A stretch of DNA of 64,000 nucleotides, from assembly GCF_001598435.1 (NCBI RefSeq), contig NZ_BCYY01000020.1, positions 1 to 64,000 on the forward strand, read 5' to 3'. The DNA comes from Sphingomonas pituitosa NBRC 102491 (GTDB taxonomy: Bacteria; Pseudomonadota; Alphaproteobacteria; Sphingomonadales; Sphingomonadaceae). Below, one piece after another: positions 1 to 8,125 of the stretch (positions are counted from its first letter, which is position 1; each line of letters begins with the position of its first letter). The position numbers were made by a program, and so were the translations under genes. The notes beneath the pieces were generated by a model, which worked only from the letters and a program-made list of their open reading frames with translations, did not search any database and had not been told where the DNA came from.

Positions 1-100
1 GAGAAAATGAAACTTTCTGTCGTTTTCGTGACAATGCCCCTGAAAATGGCGGAAAACCGTGCTTTACGGCTTCTCAATCGGCGCGTGCGATAGCGGGCTG

Positions 101-1579
101 GTGACCGAATCAACGCTCGAATCGCCGAATCAGGCCCCGGAATCGCTCCGAAACCAGGTTCGGAAGGCGGTGATCTGGCGTTCGGGCACCCAGATTCTGG
201 GGCAGCTGCTCACCTGGTCGTCGACCTTCCTCGTCATCCGCATCCTCGCGCCGGCCGACTATGGGCTGTTCGCCATGACGCAGGTGGTGCTGGTGCTGCT
301 CAACATGTTGAACGGCTATGGGCTGGCGAGCGCGCTGATCCAGCGCGAGGATGCCGGGCATCGTGCCCAGCGCCAGCTGTTCGGCATGCTGCTGCTGCTG
401 AACGGGGGACTCGCGCTGCTCCAGTTCGCCGCCGCGCCAATTGCCGCAGCCTATTATCGCCAACCGATGGTCGCCGAGCTGCTGCGCGTGCAGGCGCTGC
501 TCTACCTGGCCACCCCGTTCATCGCGCTCCCCTATGCACTGCTCGCCCGCAGCATGGATTTCGCCAGGCAGGCGCAGGTCAATTTCGTCTCGGCCTTGGC
601 CGGCGCGATCACTGCGCTGGTCGGGGCCTATGGCGGCTGGGGCGTCTGGACGCTGGTCGCCGCGCCGATCATGCTGTTCGCCACGCGCGCGATCGGCATG
701 ACGGTCGCGGCACGCACGCTGGTCTGGCCGAGCTTCGACTTTCGCGGGGCGGGGGACATGGCACGCTATGGCGGGGTGATGGCGACCGGGCAGATCTTCT
801 GGTTCCTCCAGAGCCAAGCCGATGTGTTCATCGCCGGACGAATGTTCGATCCGCACCTGCTCGGCATCTACACGACCAGCCTGTTCCTCACCCAGATCTT
901 CGTGTCGAAGTTCGTGCCGCCGCTGAACGAGGTCGCCTTTTCCGCCTATGCGCGGATGCGCGACGATCCCGACGCGGTGGCGGCGGCGTTCGTGCGCGGC
1001 GCGCAGTTGATCCTGCTCGCGGCGATGCCCTTCTATATCGGGCTGGCGGCAACCGCCGAGCCGCTGGTGGCGGTGGCGCTGGGCCCGAAATGGGCAGAAG
1101 CGGCGCCGGTGGTGCACGGCCTCGCGCTGGTGATGCCGCTGATGACCTTGCAGGTACTGTTCGCCCCTGCGAGCGATGCGCGCGGGCGGCCGGGAATCAG
1201 TGCGCGGAACGGCGCTAGCGGGGCGCTCCTGCTGCCGATCGCCTTCCTGGTCGGCGTGCACTGGGGAATATCGGGCCTGGTCGCTGCCTGGTACGTCGCC
1301 TATCCGCTGTACCTCGCCCTGTCGGCGCGCCGCACGCTGCCGGCGATCGGCGTCTCCTATACACGATTGGCGCGGGCGATCGCGCCGCCGGTGTTCGCGG
1401 CGCTGGCGATGGGGTTGATCGTCACGCTGGTCGACCGCGAACTGCCGCCGCTCGCCCCCCTGCCCCGGCTGGCGCTGCTCGTCGGCATCGGGGGCGCGAG
1501 CTATGTCGCGGTGCTGTTCGCCTTCGCCCGCAAGACGCTGGCCGGCGCGATCGCCCTGGTGCGCAATCGCGCCGGCTGA
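101..1579 (+). CDS. Lipopolysaccharide/polysaccharide flippase (PST/MVF superfamily)
   Basis: Polytopic inner-membrane protein of about 490 residues with alternating hydrophobic segments from start to end, resembling the WzxC-like oligosaccharide flippases that move lipid-linked glycan units across the inner membrane. The N-terminal pattern (RKAVIWRSGTQILGQLL, then RILAPADYGLFAM) is typical of this family. Two in-frame GTG codons are possible starts, at 59 and 101. I prefer 101 because the 14 extra residues from 59 look unlike the family, but neither has a strong ribosome binding site. It converges with the CBS gene and shares no operon with it. The substrate cannot be told from sequence; any glycan cluster it belongs to lies to the left of the window. 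Confidence 0.85.
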   Translation: MTESTLESPNQAPESLRNQVRKAVIWRSGTQILGQLLTWSSTFLVIRILAPADYGLFAMTQVVLVLLNMLNGYGLASALIQREDAGHRAQRQLFGMLLLLNGGLALLQFAAAPIAAAYYRQPMVAELLRVQALLYLATPFIALPYALLARSMDFARQAQVNFVSALAGAITALVGAYGGWGVWTLVAAPIMLFATRAIGMTVAARTLVWPSFDFRGAGDMARYGGVMATGQIFWFLQSQADVFIAGRMFDPHLLGIYTTSLFLTQIFVSKFVPPLNEVAFSAYARMRDDPDAVAAAFVRGAQLILLAAMPFYIGLAATAEPLVAVALGPKWAEAAPVVHGLALVMPLMTLQVLFAPASDARGRPGISARNGASGALLLPIAFLVGVHWGISGLVAAWYVAYPLYLALSARRTLPAIGVSYTRLARAIAPPVFAALAMGLIVTLVDRELPPLAPLPRLALLVGIGGASYVAVLFAFARKTLAGAIALVRNRAG

Positions 1580-1585
1580 GCCGCG

Positions 1586-2014
1586 TCAGGCCGTCTGGAT
1601 ATAGGCGCGCATCGCTTCGGCCTCGGATTCAATACGATCGATCCGGTACTTCACCAGATCGCCGATCGAGATGAAGCCGATACACGCGCCCTCGTCGATC
1701 ACCGGCAGATGGCGGATGCGCCGCCGCGTCATCAGCGCCAGCGCGCCCAGCACCGTCTCTTCCGGCCCGACCGTGATCGCCGGCGCCGTCATCACCCGGC
1801 TGACCGGCAGCTCCAGCCCGATCGCGCCTTCGCGTTCGATACAGTGGATCACATCCCGCTCGGAAAAGATTCCGGCCACCTGCCCGTTTTCGAGTACCGG
1901 CACCGCGCCGATGCGGCGTGCCGCCAACAACGCCACCGCCTGCGCGACAGTGCTGGTAGAGGCAATCGACACGACGTCGCGCCCCTTGCCTTCGAGGATT
2001 GCCGCGATGGTCAT
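1586..2014 (-). CDS. Two-CBS-domain protein
   Basis: Protein of 142 residues made of little more than a tandem CBS pair (Bateman module). The first repeat carries AVPVLENGQVAGIFSERDV and the second HLPVIDEGACIGFISIGDL, each the usual end of a CBS motif. Stand-alone CBS pairs bind adenine nucleotides or related ligands and act as sensors; the partner is unknown. The reading frame stays open upstream to 2332, but the family starts at MTIAAILEGKG, so I place the start at the ATG at 2014. A GGAGAGAA stretch just upstream serves as ribosome binding site. Its start is about 70 bases from the divergent small membrane protein gene. Confidence 0.9.
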   Translation of the reverse strand: MTIAAILEGKGRDVVSIASTSTVAQAVALLAARRIGAVPVLENGQVAGIFSERDVIHCIEREGAIGLELPVSRVMTAPAITVGPEETVLGALALMTRRRIRHLPVIDEGACIGFISIGDLVKYRIDRIESEAEAMRAYIQTA

Positions 2015-2083
2015 CGCATTCTCTCCTTGGCTTTCATTTTTTAGGCGTTGTGTATCCCATGAATCCGCCCAAGTTGCAAAACC

Positions 2084-2380
2084 ATGGAACGCCCCGACGG
2101 ACTCGACGATCCCCAGTATGCCGCCTTCGCCTGGGGGCGGTTCCGCCGCATCCTGTGGGGAATGGCAGTGGCAGCGGTGCTGGCCGCGGGGCTTGCCGAA
2201 TACTGGCTGTGGGCGGCGATGGGCGAGCTGCACATCGTCACCGCGATCGCCACCTTTCTGGGCGTGTTCTTCACCATCATGATGGCGGCGGCCTTGATGG
2301 GCCTGATGTTCCTCAGCTCGGGCAGCGGGCATGACGCCCAGGTGGAAGACCCGCTGAAGGACGAAGTCGACCTCGACTGA
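2084..2380 (+). CDS. Small membrane protein, conserved type, function unknown
   Basis: Protein of 98 residues with two predicted transmembrane helices: roughly residues 24-45 (ILWGMAVAAVLAAGLAEYW) and 52-78 (HIVTAIATFLGVFFTIMM, then AAALMGLMFL). The tail is acidic (EDPLKDEVDLD). Charge and hydrophobicity are those of a genuine small membrane protein, and codon use matches its neighbours. I recognise the general type as a short conserved protein of sphingomonads, but no function is known to me. It is divergent from the CBS gene and converges with the DUF4139 gene, leaving only five bases between stop codons. Confidence 0.75.
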   Translation: MERPDGLDDPQYAAFAWGRFRRILWGMAVAAVLAAGLAEYWLWAAMGELHIVTAIATFLGVFFTIMMAAALMGLMFLSSGSGHDAQVEDPLKDEVDLD

Positions 2381-2385
2381 CGGGA

Positions 2386-3951
2386 TCAGCGCGCGAGACT
2401 GCGCGTCGCGTTCAGCACGGCCGTGCCGTTGGCCGGCACGATCACGCGCCAGGTCTTCACGCCCTTGCGTTCGACCAGCGGCGCATCGGCACTCACGTTC
2501 GGATACGGGATCGGCAACTCGAAAGTAACCGGCGCGTCGTGGGCATTGCTCACCTCGATGCGGAACGCCTCGCGCCGCCGGCCGGCGGGCTGGCCGATCA
2601 CGGTGTAGCGCACATCGCTGCTGGTCCCCGGCAGGAGCTCGACCTCTTCCCCTACCGCGCGATCGGCGAGATCCGATTCGCCCAGCAACACCGGCGCGCC
2701 ATCCCGTTCGGCGAACAGCGCGAGCTTGCCGGCGGGAAGGGGCAGGCCGAGCCCCTCGCTCGTGCGATTCTCGGCGCGCAGCACGATGGCAGTAGGGCTG
2801 CTCGGCGGCCGCGCCTCCCCCACGCTGTACGGCAGCGACGGAAAGGCGCCGCGATAGATCCTGGCAATCTTCACCGATTCGCGGTGGAGCAGGGCCACCT
2901 GCTTGGTGGACAGCGCGGCGACGGTCACCGGCTCGGGGACGCGGTAGAGCTTGAGGTCGCCCAGTTCCTCCTGCTGCGCCATCATCATAGGGGGCGGCGG
3001 CGGGGGTGGCGCTGGGGCGGCCTGAACACGCCCGCGAATGCGGCTGCCGGTGACGACGATCTCCAACGCGCCGATGTCCTCGGCGACGACGCTATCGACG
3101 AAGCGCGGTGGCGGCGGGCCTGCCATCGACGTATTGCCCAGCGGCCAGCACTGCAGCCGCAGTTCGGGCGCGGCGCCGCGCGGCAACGGTGCCGCCCGCC
3201 CCTTGTTGACCTTGCCCGCAACCGCGCTGGTCCGCGCATCGGCAAAGCCCTGGCTGCCGCCGTTCACCACCGTCATCCAGCCGAACAGGTCGAGCGTATC
3301 GCCCTCCCCAAGCCGCGCGACATAGCTCGCCGACCAGTCGAAACCCTGCGCCAGATAGGAAAGCTGCACCGTGACCCGCTGTGCGGTCGCGCTGTCGCTG
3401 GTCACCGACAGCGTCGGCTTCGCGGCGAGATCCTCGGGTACGCCGGGATAGCGGATCGCCTCCGGCAGCCCCGAACAGCCGAGCGCCTCCACGCCTTGCG
3501 GGGTGCTGAGCAGCACCCCGCCGTCCGGGCCGGCCTGGATCACGGCGTCGCTCTCGGTCACCTTGCCGGTCGCCCGATCGGTGCGGCGCACGATAACGCT
3601 GCGCTTGAGATAGGCGTCGACCAGCGTGGCCGGGCCGAGCAGCCGGGCGTCGCGGTTCTTCTCCCCCACGCCGTGCGGCAGGCCGGTGACGATCGCGGTT
3701 TCCGGCATCATGCCTTCGGACACGCCGACGAATCGAATCACCGATGGTCCCGCAGGGAGCGGGATCGTCCGCGTCTCGGTGACCAGCGCATAGCCGCCGG
3801 GCCAGCCCTGGCCGGGCTCCACCTGGCGGTGCACGTCGCGGTATAGCGTCACCGCCACCGCGTCGGGCTTTTCCGAGAGCACCAGCGCCTGCGCACCCGC
3901 CGGCGCAGCGATCAGCAAGGCGAAGACGCCGAAGGGGATGCGGCCAAGCAT
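2386..3951 (-). CDS. DUF4139 domain-containing secreted protein (first of a tandem pair)
   Basis: Protein of 521 residues with a clear signal peptide (FGVFALLIAAPAGAQA). The body is a DUF4139 domain, a mostly beta domain found in exported bacterial proteins of unknown role and related to the C-terminal part of MuiA-like proteins. It is a diverged paralogue of the next gene upstream: both have a YLAQGFDWSASYV- or YLTPGLGWTSDYV-type segment and end in an Ala/Gly-poor strand with PANGTA or PANGKA. Unusually, a loop near residues 290-325 holds the sequence LEIVVTGSRIRG followed by a proline run and three methionines, which looks like the plug start of a TonB-dependent receptor. It lies 4 bases after its paralogue and is probably co-transcribed with it. 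Confidence 0.85.
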   Translation of the reverse strand: MLGRIPFGVFALLIAAPAGAQALVLSEKPDAVAVTLYRDVHRQVEPGQGWPGGYALVTETRTIPLPAGPSVIRFVGVSEGMMPETAIVTGLPHGVGEKNRDARLLGPATLVDAYLKRSVIVRRTDRATGKVTESDAVIQAGPDGGVLLSTPQGVEALGCSGLPEAIRYPGVPEDLAAKPTLSVTSDSATAQRVTVQLSYLAQGFDWSASYVARLGEGDTLDLFGWMTVVNGGSQGFADARTSAVAGKVNKGRAAPLPRGAAPELRLQCWPLGNTSMAGPPPPRFVDSVVAEDIGALEIVVTGSRIRGRVQAAPAPPPPPPPMMMAQQEELGDLKLYRVPEPVTVAALSTKQVALLHRESVKIARIYRGAFPSLPYSVGEARPPSSPTAIVLRAENRTSEGLGLPLPAGKLALFAERDGAPVLLGESDLADRAVGEEVELLPGTSSDVRYTVIGQPAGRRREAFRIEVSNAHDAPVTFELPIPYPNVSADAPLVERKGVKTWRVIVPANGTAVLNATRSLAR

Positions 3952-3955
3952 CGGA

Positions 3956-5338
3956 TCAGTAGCGGCTATCGAACACCACGGTCACCGATGCCTTGCCGTT
4001 GGCCGGCACCGGCACCTTCCACTCCATGCGATCGGCCGAGATGCGTTCACCGGCAAGGCTCTGCTCGAGCACGCGAACGTCGCCCCACAGGCCGGTCTGG
4101 GCGAGATCCACCGTCACCGCATCGGCGCGGGCATTGGTGAAATCATAGCGCATCGTCGTCTTCCACCGCCTGGAAGAGAGCTTGCGGCGCTCGACCACCA
4201 CCGCCGCGCCCTTCACGTCGAACGCCTCGCCGGTGCGCAGCGACATGGCCGAGCCCATTGGCGCCGCCTCCACCCGGCTTTCGCCGATGAACTGGGGCTC
4301 ACCCTTCCGATCGCGCATATAGACACGGATCGTCCCGCTCGGCAGCTGGTCGCCCAGCCCGCCATTCTTCGCGGTCGAGAATTTCAGGACCGTCGCGGCG
4401 CTGCGCGGATCGCTGTCCGCACCCAGCCAGCCATTGGTCCATTCATAGGTCTTGCGCGCCGGCGCGCCCTTCACGTCGAGAAAGCTGACCTGCTTCTGCT
4501 GGGCATTGGCGATCGTGGTGCGGCGGCCGAGCGGATAGAAGATATAGTCGCCCAGCCGTTCACGCGGACCCGTCTCCGTACCCGGCGTCTCGACGGTCGT
4601 GTCGTTCAGGCGGCCGAAGCCGGTGTTGCCGCTGGGGGCGCCGGCGACCAGCGTCACGTCGGCATTGGTGTAGCTGGTGCCGGTATTGTTGGTGAGGGTG
4701 ATCCACCCCTGCATGTCGATCGCGCTCTTCGCCTCGTCGAACAGCATCACATAGTCGCTGGTCCAGCCCAGGCCCGGCGTGAGGTAGCTGAGCGTCGTGG
4801 GCACCCGCCCGCCGCTCGCCACCTGGAGGGTGACCGAAAGCGTGGGGCGCGCGCGGAGATTTTCCGGCACCTTGTCGAAGATCACGCGCACCGGCAGCCC
4901 GTCGTCGCGCAGCACCTCGATGCGCGGGCCGATCTGGAGGACGATGCCGCCATTGGCGGAAAGCACCCGCGCCTGTTCGCGCGTCTCGGCGCCGGTCGCG
5001 GGATTGGTGCGCACGATGGTGACGACCGAGCCGACCGCCTTTTCCATCAGCTTGTAGGGCGTGAGCAGGTCGAAATCGAAATTCTGCTCGACGATCCCGA
5101 TACCGGGACCGGAAAGCGTGACCGTCGCCGGGCGGATCTGCGCCGAGACGTCGGGGAATTCCTGGCGTACGCGGCCGGCGGCGAGGTCCAGCGTGCGCAC
5201 GTCCTGCACCAGCGCCTGGTTGTTCTGGTAGATGGTGATGGCAAGGTCGCCCTGGGCGGTCTTGTCCGGCGCGGGAATCTGCTGGGCCTGCGCGCCGAGC
5301 GGCCACGCCGCCGCGAAAAGCCAAACCGCACGCCGCAT
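3956..5338 (-). CDS. DUF4139 domain-containing secreted protein (second of a tandem pair)
   Basis: Protein of 460 residues starting with a signal peptide (RRAVWLFAAAWPLGAQAQQ). DUF4139 fills the rest, with the hallmark stretch TPGLGWTSDYVMLFDEAKSAI and a central strand set around LVAGAPSGNTGFG. I chose the ATG at 5338 over the GTG three bases upstream because a GGGGAGGA ribosome binding site sits seven bases before it. It is the promoter-proximal gene of the pair. Its function is unknown; an envelope or extracellular role is inferred from the signal peptide. The region 5342-5447 upstream holds its promoter; I see no other gene there. Confidence 0.88.
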   Translation of the reverse strand: MRRAVWLFAAAWPLGAQAQQIPAPDKTAQGDLAITIYQNNQALVQDVRTLDLAAGRVRQEFPDVSAQIRPATVTLSGPGIGIVEQNFDFDLLTPYKLMEKAVGSVVTIVRTNPATGAETREQARVLSANGGIVLQIGPRIEVLRDDGLPVRVIFDKVPENLRARPTLSVTLQVASGGRVPTTLSYLTPGLGWTSDYVMLFDEAKSAIDMQGWITLTNNTGTSYTNADVTLVAGAPSGNTGFGRLNDTTVETPGTETGPRERLGDYIFYPLGRRTTIANAQQKQVSFLDVKGAPARKTYEWTNGWLGADSDPRSAATVLKFSTAKNGGLGDQLPSGTIRVYMRDRKGEPQFIGESRVEAAPMGSAMSLRTGEAFDVKGAAVVVERRKLSSRRWKTTMRYDFTNARADAVTVDLAQTGLWGDVRVLEQSLAGERISADRMEWKVPVPANGKASVTVVFDSRY

Positions 5339-5447
5339 CACCGATCCTCCCCCTGTTTGCGAACGGACCTAGCACACGCCGCGGGCCCGGCCAGCAGCTT
5401 CTGCGCGATTCTTCGGAAACGCTAGCGCAGGCCCGCGTCGATCGCGA

Positions 5448-5771
5448 TCAGTGCCCGCCGCCCGCCAGCCGAAGCCCGGCGATGCAGGCGACCAGGCCCA
5501 GGATCAGCAGGATGCGCACGCTACTCACGGGCTCTCCGAACCACAGCATCCCGACGATCACCGTGCCGAGCGCGCCGATGCCGCCCCACACCGCATAGGC
5601 GGTGCCGAGGGGGATGGTGCGCGAGGCCATCTCCAGCAGCGCCATCGACGCGGCGATGCAGCCGAGAAAGGCGAGGGTCCAGGGAATGTTGCGAAACCCG
5701 TCGGTGAAGCGCATGCAGGTGGTGAAGCCCACTTCGCACAGCCCGCCGAACAGCAGATAGAGCCAGCCCAT
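5448..5771 (-). CDS. sugE: Small multidrug resistance (SMR) family efflux protein, SugE-like
   Basis: Protein of 107 residues with four transmembrane helices, the exact size of SMR proteins. The conserved membrane glutamate is in the first helix (GGLCEVGFTTCMRF), and the family signature GTAYAVWGGIGALGTVIVGM is in helix three. SMR proteins work as antiparallel dimers that exchange protons for cationic compounds; the SugE/Gdx branch exports guanidinium. The GLCEVGFT context fits the SugE branch better than EmrE, but I cannot settle it. The start codon overlaps the stop of the GNAT gene by one base (TGATG), so the two are translationally coupled. It is the last gene of a three-gene unit. Confidence 0.9.
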   Translation of the reverse strand: MGWLYLLFGGLCEVGFTTCMRFTDGFRNIPWTLAFLGCIAASMALLEMASRTIPLGTAYAVWGGIGALGTVIVGMLWFGEPVSSVRILLILGLVACIAGLRLAGGGH

Positions 5772-6250
5772 CAGCGGCCCGCCAGCCTGACGAGCGCGTC
5801 GCCGGTCACGCGCTGCACCGTCCACTCGTCCATCGCCTGCGCGCCCATCGCGCGGTAGAGATCGATAGCCGGCTGGTTCCAGTCGAGCACCGACCATTCG
5901 AACCGGCCATAGCAGCGATCGACCGCGATTCCCGCCAGATGCCGCAGCAGCGCCTTGCCGACCCCGGCCCCGCGCGCGGCCGGGGTGACGTACAGGTCTT
6001 CCAGATACATGCCCGGACGCCCGGTCCAGGTGGAGAAGTTCTGGAAGAACAAGGCGAAGCCCAGTGCCGTGCCGCCCGCATCCTCGGCGATCACCGCCTC
6101 GGCGGCCGGGTGCGGACCGAACAAGGCGGCTTGGAGCATCGGCTCGGTCGCGAGCACCGCATCGGGCTCGCGCTCGAAGGCGGCCAGCTCGCGGACGAAG
6201 GCGAGGATCTGGGGGACGTCGGCAGGGGTGGCGGGGCGGATCCGGGTCAT
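5771..6250 (-). CDS. GNAT family N-acetyltransferase
   Basis: Protein of 159 residues with the GNAT fold. Motif A, which binds the acetyl-CoA pyrophosphate, is ARGAGVGKALLRHL at about residues 95-108, preceded by YLEDLYVTPA. The C-terminal part reads EWSVLDWNQPAIDLYRAMGA, as in the spermidine/diamine acetyltransferase-like group. The N-terminus MTRIRPATPADVPQIL is typical. The acceptor may be a small amine or amino acid; nothing in the sequence decides this. It overlaps both neighbours: its ATG lies within ATGA at the end of the EamA gene, and its stop overlaps the SMR start. That makes a coupled transporter-acetyltransferase-transporter set. Confidence 0.88.
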   Translation of the reverse strand: MTRIRPATPADVPQILAFVRELAAFEREPDAVLATEPMLQAALFGPHPAAEAVIAEDAGGTALGFALFFQNFSTWTGRPGMYLEDLYVTPAARGAGVGKALLRHLAGIAVDRCYGRFEWSVLDWNQPAIDLYRAMGAQAMDEWTVQRVTGDALVRLAGR

Positions 6251-7137
6251 GCAGCGGCCTCGGTCTGGGGAGCGGGGGCGACGCGGCCGCGGATCGCGGC
6301 CAGGCACCCGAGGATGATGAGCAGCGCGCCTGCGACCGTCCAGCCCGAGACGCGCTCGTCGAACACGACATAGCCGAGCAATGCCGCCCAGACGAAGGCG
6401 GTATATTCCACCGGCGCCAGCAGCTGCGCCTCGGCATGGCCATAGGCCCAGGCGAGCAGCACCGCGGAGACCGAGCCGACCAGCGCGGCGCCGAGGATCC
6501 ACGGCCACAGGTTCATCGAGGGCATCGCCGAGAACCACGGCGCGCCCGGCAGCATCACCAGCGCCAGGACGAGGCTGGTGAACAGCGCGACTTCGATCGG
6601 ATCGGCGATCTGCGCCTGTTGCCGCAGCAGGATCAGGCTGCCGGCATAGAGGATCGAGGCGACGAACACCGCGATCGAGCCCAGCACGACGTCGGTGGAG
6701 GCATGCGCCTGCGCCTGCCCGGCGGCGATGGTCAGCACGCCCAGGCTGGCGATCACCGACCCGCCGATCGCCGCCTTTCGGATACGCTCGCCGAGAAAGG
6801 CGGCGGCGAGGAACATCGCGATCAGCGGCGCAAGAAAGGTCAGCGCGATCCCCTGCGCCATCGTCACGCGGGCGAGGCCCCAGAAGAACAGCACCACCGA
6901 ACTGCCCGCCAGCACACCGCGCGCGAAATGGAGCTTGAGCGCCGGCCGCCCCGGCCAGGGCGTGCGCCGGAGCAGGAAAATCGGCCCCAGCAGCACGATG
7001 GCGCCGACCGAGCGCCACAGCACCGCGCTATAGGCGCCGTGCGCGATCGACATGCCCTTCATCACCGCGTCCATCACCGAATAATTGGCGATGCCCAGCG
7101 CAGCGACGAGAAAGGCAAGGCGGGGCGAACGGGACAT
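6247..7137 (-). CDS. EamA (DMT superfamily) transporter
   Basis: Protein of 296 residues with ten predicted transmembrane helices arranged as two EamA repeats, the standard layout of drug/metabolite exporters. Helix one contains LAFLVAALGIANYSVMDAVM, and the second repeat begins around DPIEVALFTSLVLALVM. The frame is open upstream to 7554, but the family begins near MSRSPRLAFLVAALG, so I place the start at 7137. It is the first gene of the EamA-GNAT-SMR unit, joined to the GNAT gene by an ATGA overlap. The substrate is unknown. A joint role with the acetyltransferase in handling an amine or amino acid is only an inference from coupling. Confidence 0.87.
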   Translation of the reverse strand: MSRSPRLAFLVAALGIANYSVMDAVMKGMSIAHGAYSAVLWRSVGAIVLLGPIFLLRRTPWPGRPALKLHFARGVLAGSSVVLFFWGLARVTMAQGIALTFLAPLIAMFLAAAFLGERIRKAAIGGSVIASLGVLTIAAGQAQAHASTDVVLGSIAVFVASILYAGSLILLRQQAQIADPIEVALFTSLVLALVMLPGAPWFSAMPSMNLWPWILGAALVGSVSAVLLAWAYGHAEAQLLAPVEYTAFVWAALLGYVVFDERVSGWTVAGALLIILGCLAAIRGRVAPAPQTEAAA

Positions 7138-7199
7138 GGAGGTGCGGGTAGCGGGAGGCTCGCCAGATTGCGAGCCCCTTCCGCCCCGCCGCTTGCGTG

Positions 7200-8066
7200 T
7201 CAGCCCTTCCCCTCGGCGTACGCCTGCGTCCCCCGCGTGATCACCCCGTCCGCCGGCAGGATCGCCGCGATCGGGATGTCGGGCTGCGCGAGGATCTCGG
7301 CATAGAGCGGTGCGAAATCGGTCTCCACCGTCTCGCGCAGCAGCGCCTCGAAGCTCGGGATCACGAAGTAGTTCTGCTGGAAATCGTCGATTCGGTACTC
7401 GGTGCGCATCACCCGCCGCATGTCGAAGCGCAGCCGGTTGGGGCTGTCGCTCTCCAGCGCGAACACGCTTTCGGCCGAACTCGACACGATCCCCGAGCCG
7501 TAGATGCGCAGCCCCTCCGCCTCCTCGACCAGCCCGAACTCGACCGTGTACCAATAGAGCCGCCCAAGCTGCTTGAGCGCGCCCAGCTCCAGCGCGCGCA
7601 TGCCGCCGCGGCCATAGGCCTCCAGATAATCGGCGAACACCGGATCCGCGAGCATCGGCACATGGCCGAACACGTCGTGGAACACGTCGGGCTCCTGGAT
7701 ATAGTCGAGCTGGTCCGGCCGACGGATGAAATTGCCCGCGACGAAGCGTCGGTTGGCCATGTGATCGAAGAACACATCGTCCGGCACCAGCCCCGGCACC
7801 GCGACCACCTGCCAGCCGGTGAGTTTCATGAGCCGCTCGGACAGTTCTTCGAAATTCGGAATGCCCGATTCGGAGAGCCGCAGCGCCTCCAGCCCCTTGA
7901 GATAGGCCGAGGAGGCCCGCCCCGGCAGCAGCTTCGCCTGGCGCGCGAACAGCTTGTCCCAGGTGGCATGTTCCTCCCCCGTGTACGCCGACCAGTCCTG
8001 CGGGATCGTCCAGTCCGCCGCCGCACCTTCGGGCGGCACTTGCAACACGTGCGTTTCCTTATTCAT
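7200..8066 (-). CDS. phhA: Phenylalanine-4-hydroxylase
   Basis: Non-haem iron, pterin-dependent aromatic amino acid hydroxylase of 288 residues, which turns L-phenylalanine into L-tyrosine in the cytoplasm. The iron ligands are visible: the two histidines in HDVFGHVPML (about residues 129-134) and the glutamate in YWYTVEFGLVEE (about 170-180). The conserved DQLDYIQEPDVFHD region precedes them. The length fits the bacterial single-domain form without a regulatory ACT domain. I start at the ATG at 8066 because the upstream extension shows no homology. The pterin recycling enzyme phhB is not in the window. It is divergent from the hydrolase gene. Confidence 0.95.
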   Translation of the reverse strand: MNKETHVLQVPPEGAAADWTIPQDWSAYTGEEHATWDKLFARQAKLLPGRASSAYLKGLEALRLSESGIPNFEELSERLMKLTGWQVVAVPGLVPDDVFFDHMANRRFVAGNFIRRPDQLDYIQEPDVFHDVFGHVPMLADPVFADYLEAYGRGGMRALELGALKQLGRLYWYTVEFGLVEEAEGLRIYGSGIVSSSAESVFALESDSPNRLRFDMRRVMRTEYRIDDFQQNYFVIPSFEALLRETVETDFAPLYAEILAQPDIPIAAILPADGVITRGTQAYAEGKG

Positions 8067-8125
8067 GGCGAAGGCATAGCATCGCCGGCAGAGTGGCGAA
8101 ACGGCGGGCAGGTGCCTGCCGGCCC

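Noticed and set aside
1..58. Possible gene end at the left edge
   Set aside because: The A+T-rich bases look like a promoter or leader of the flippase gene; no reading frame can be followed with confidence.
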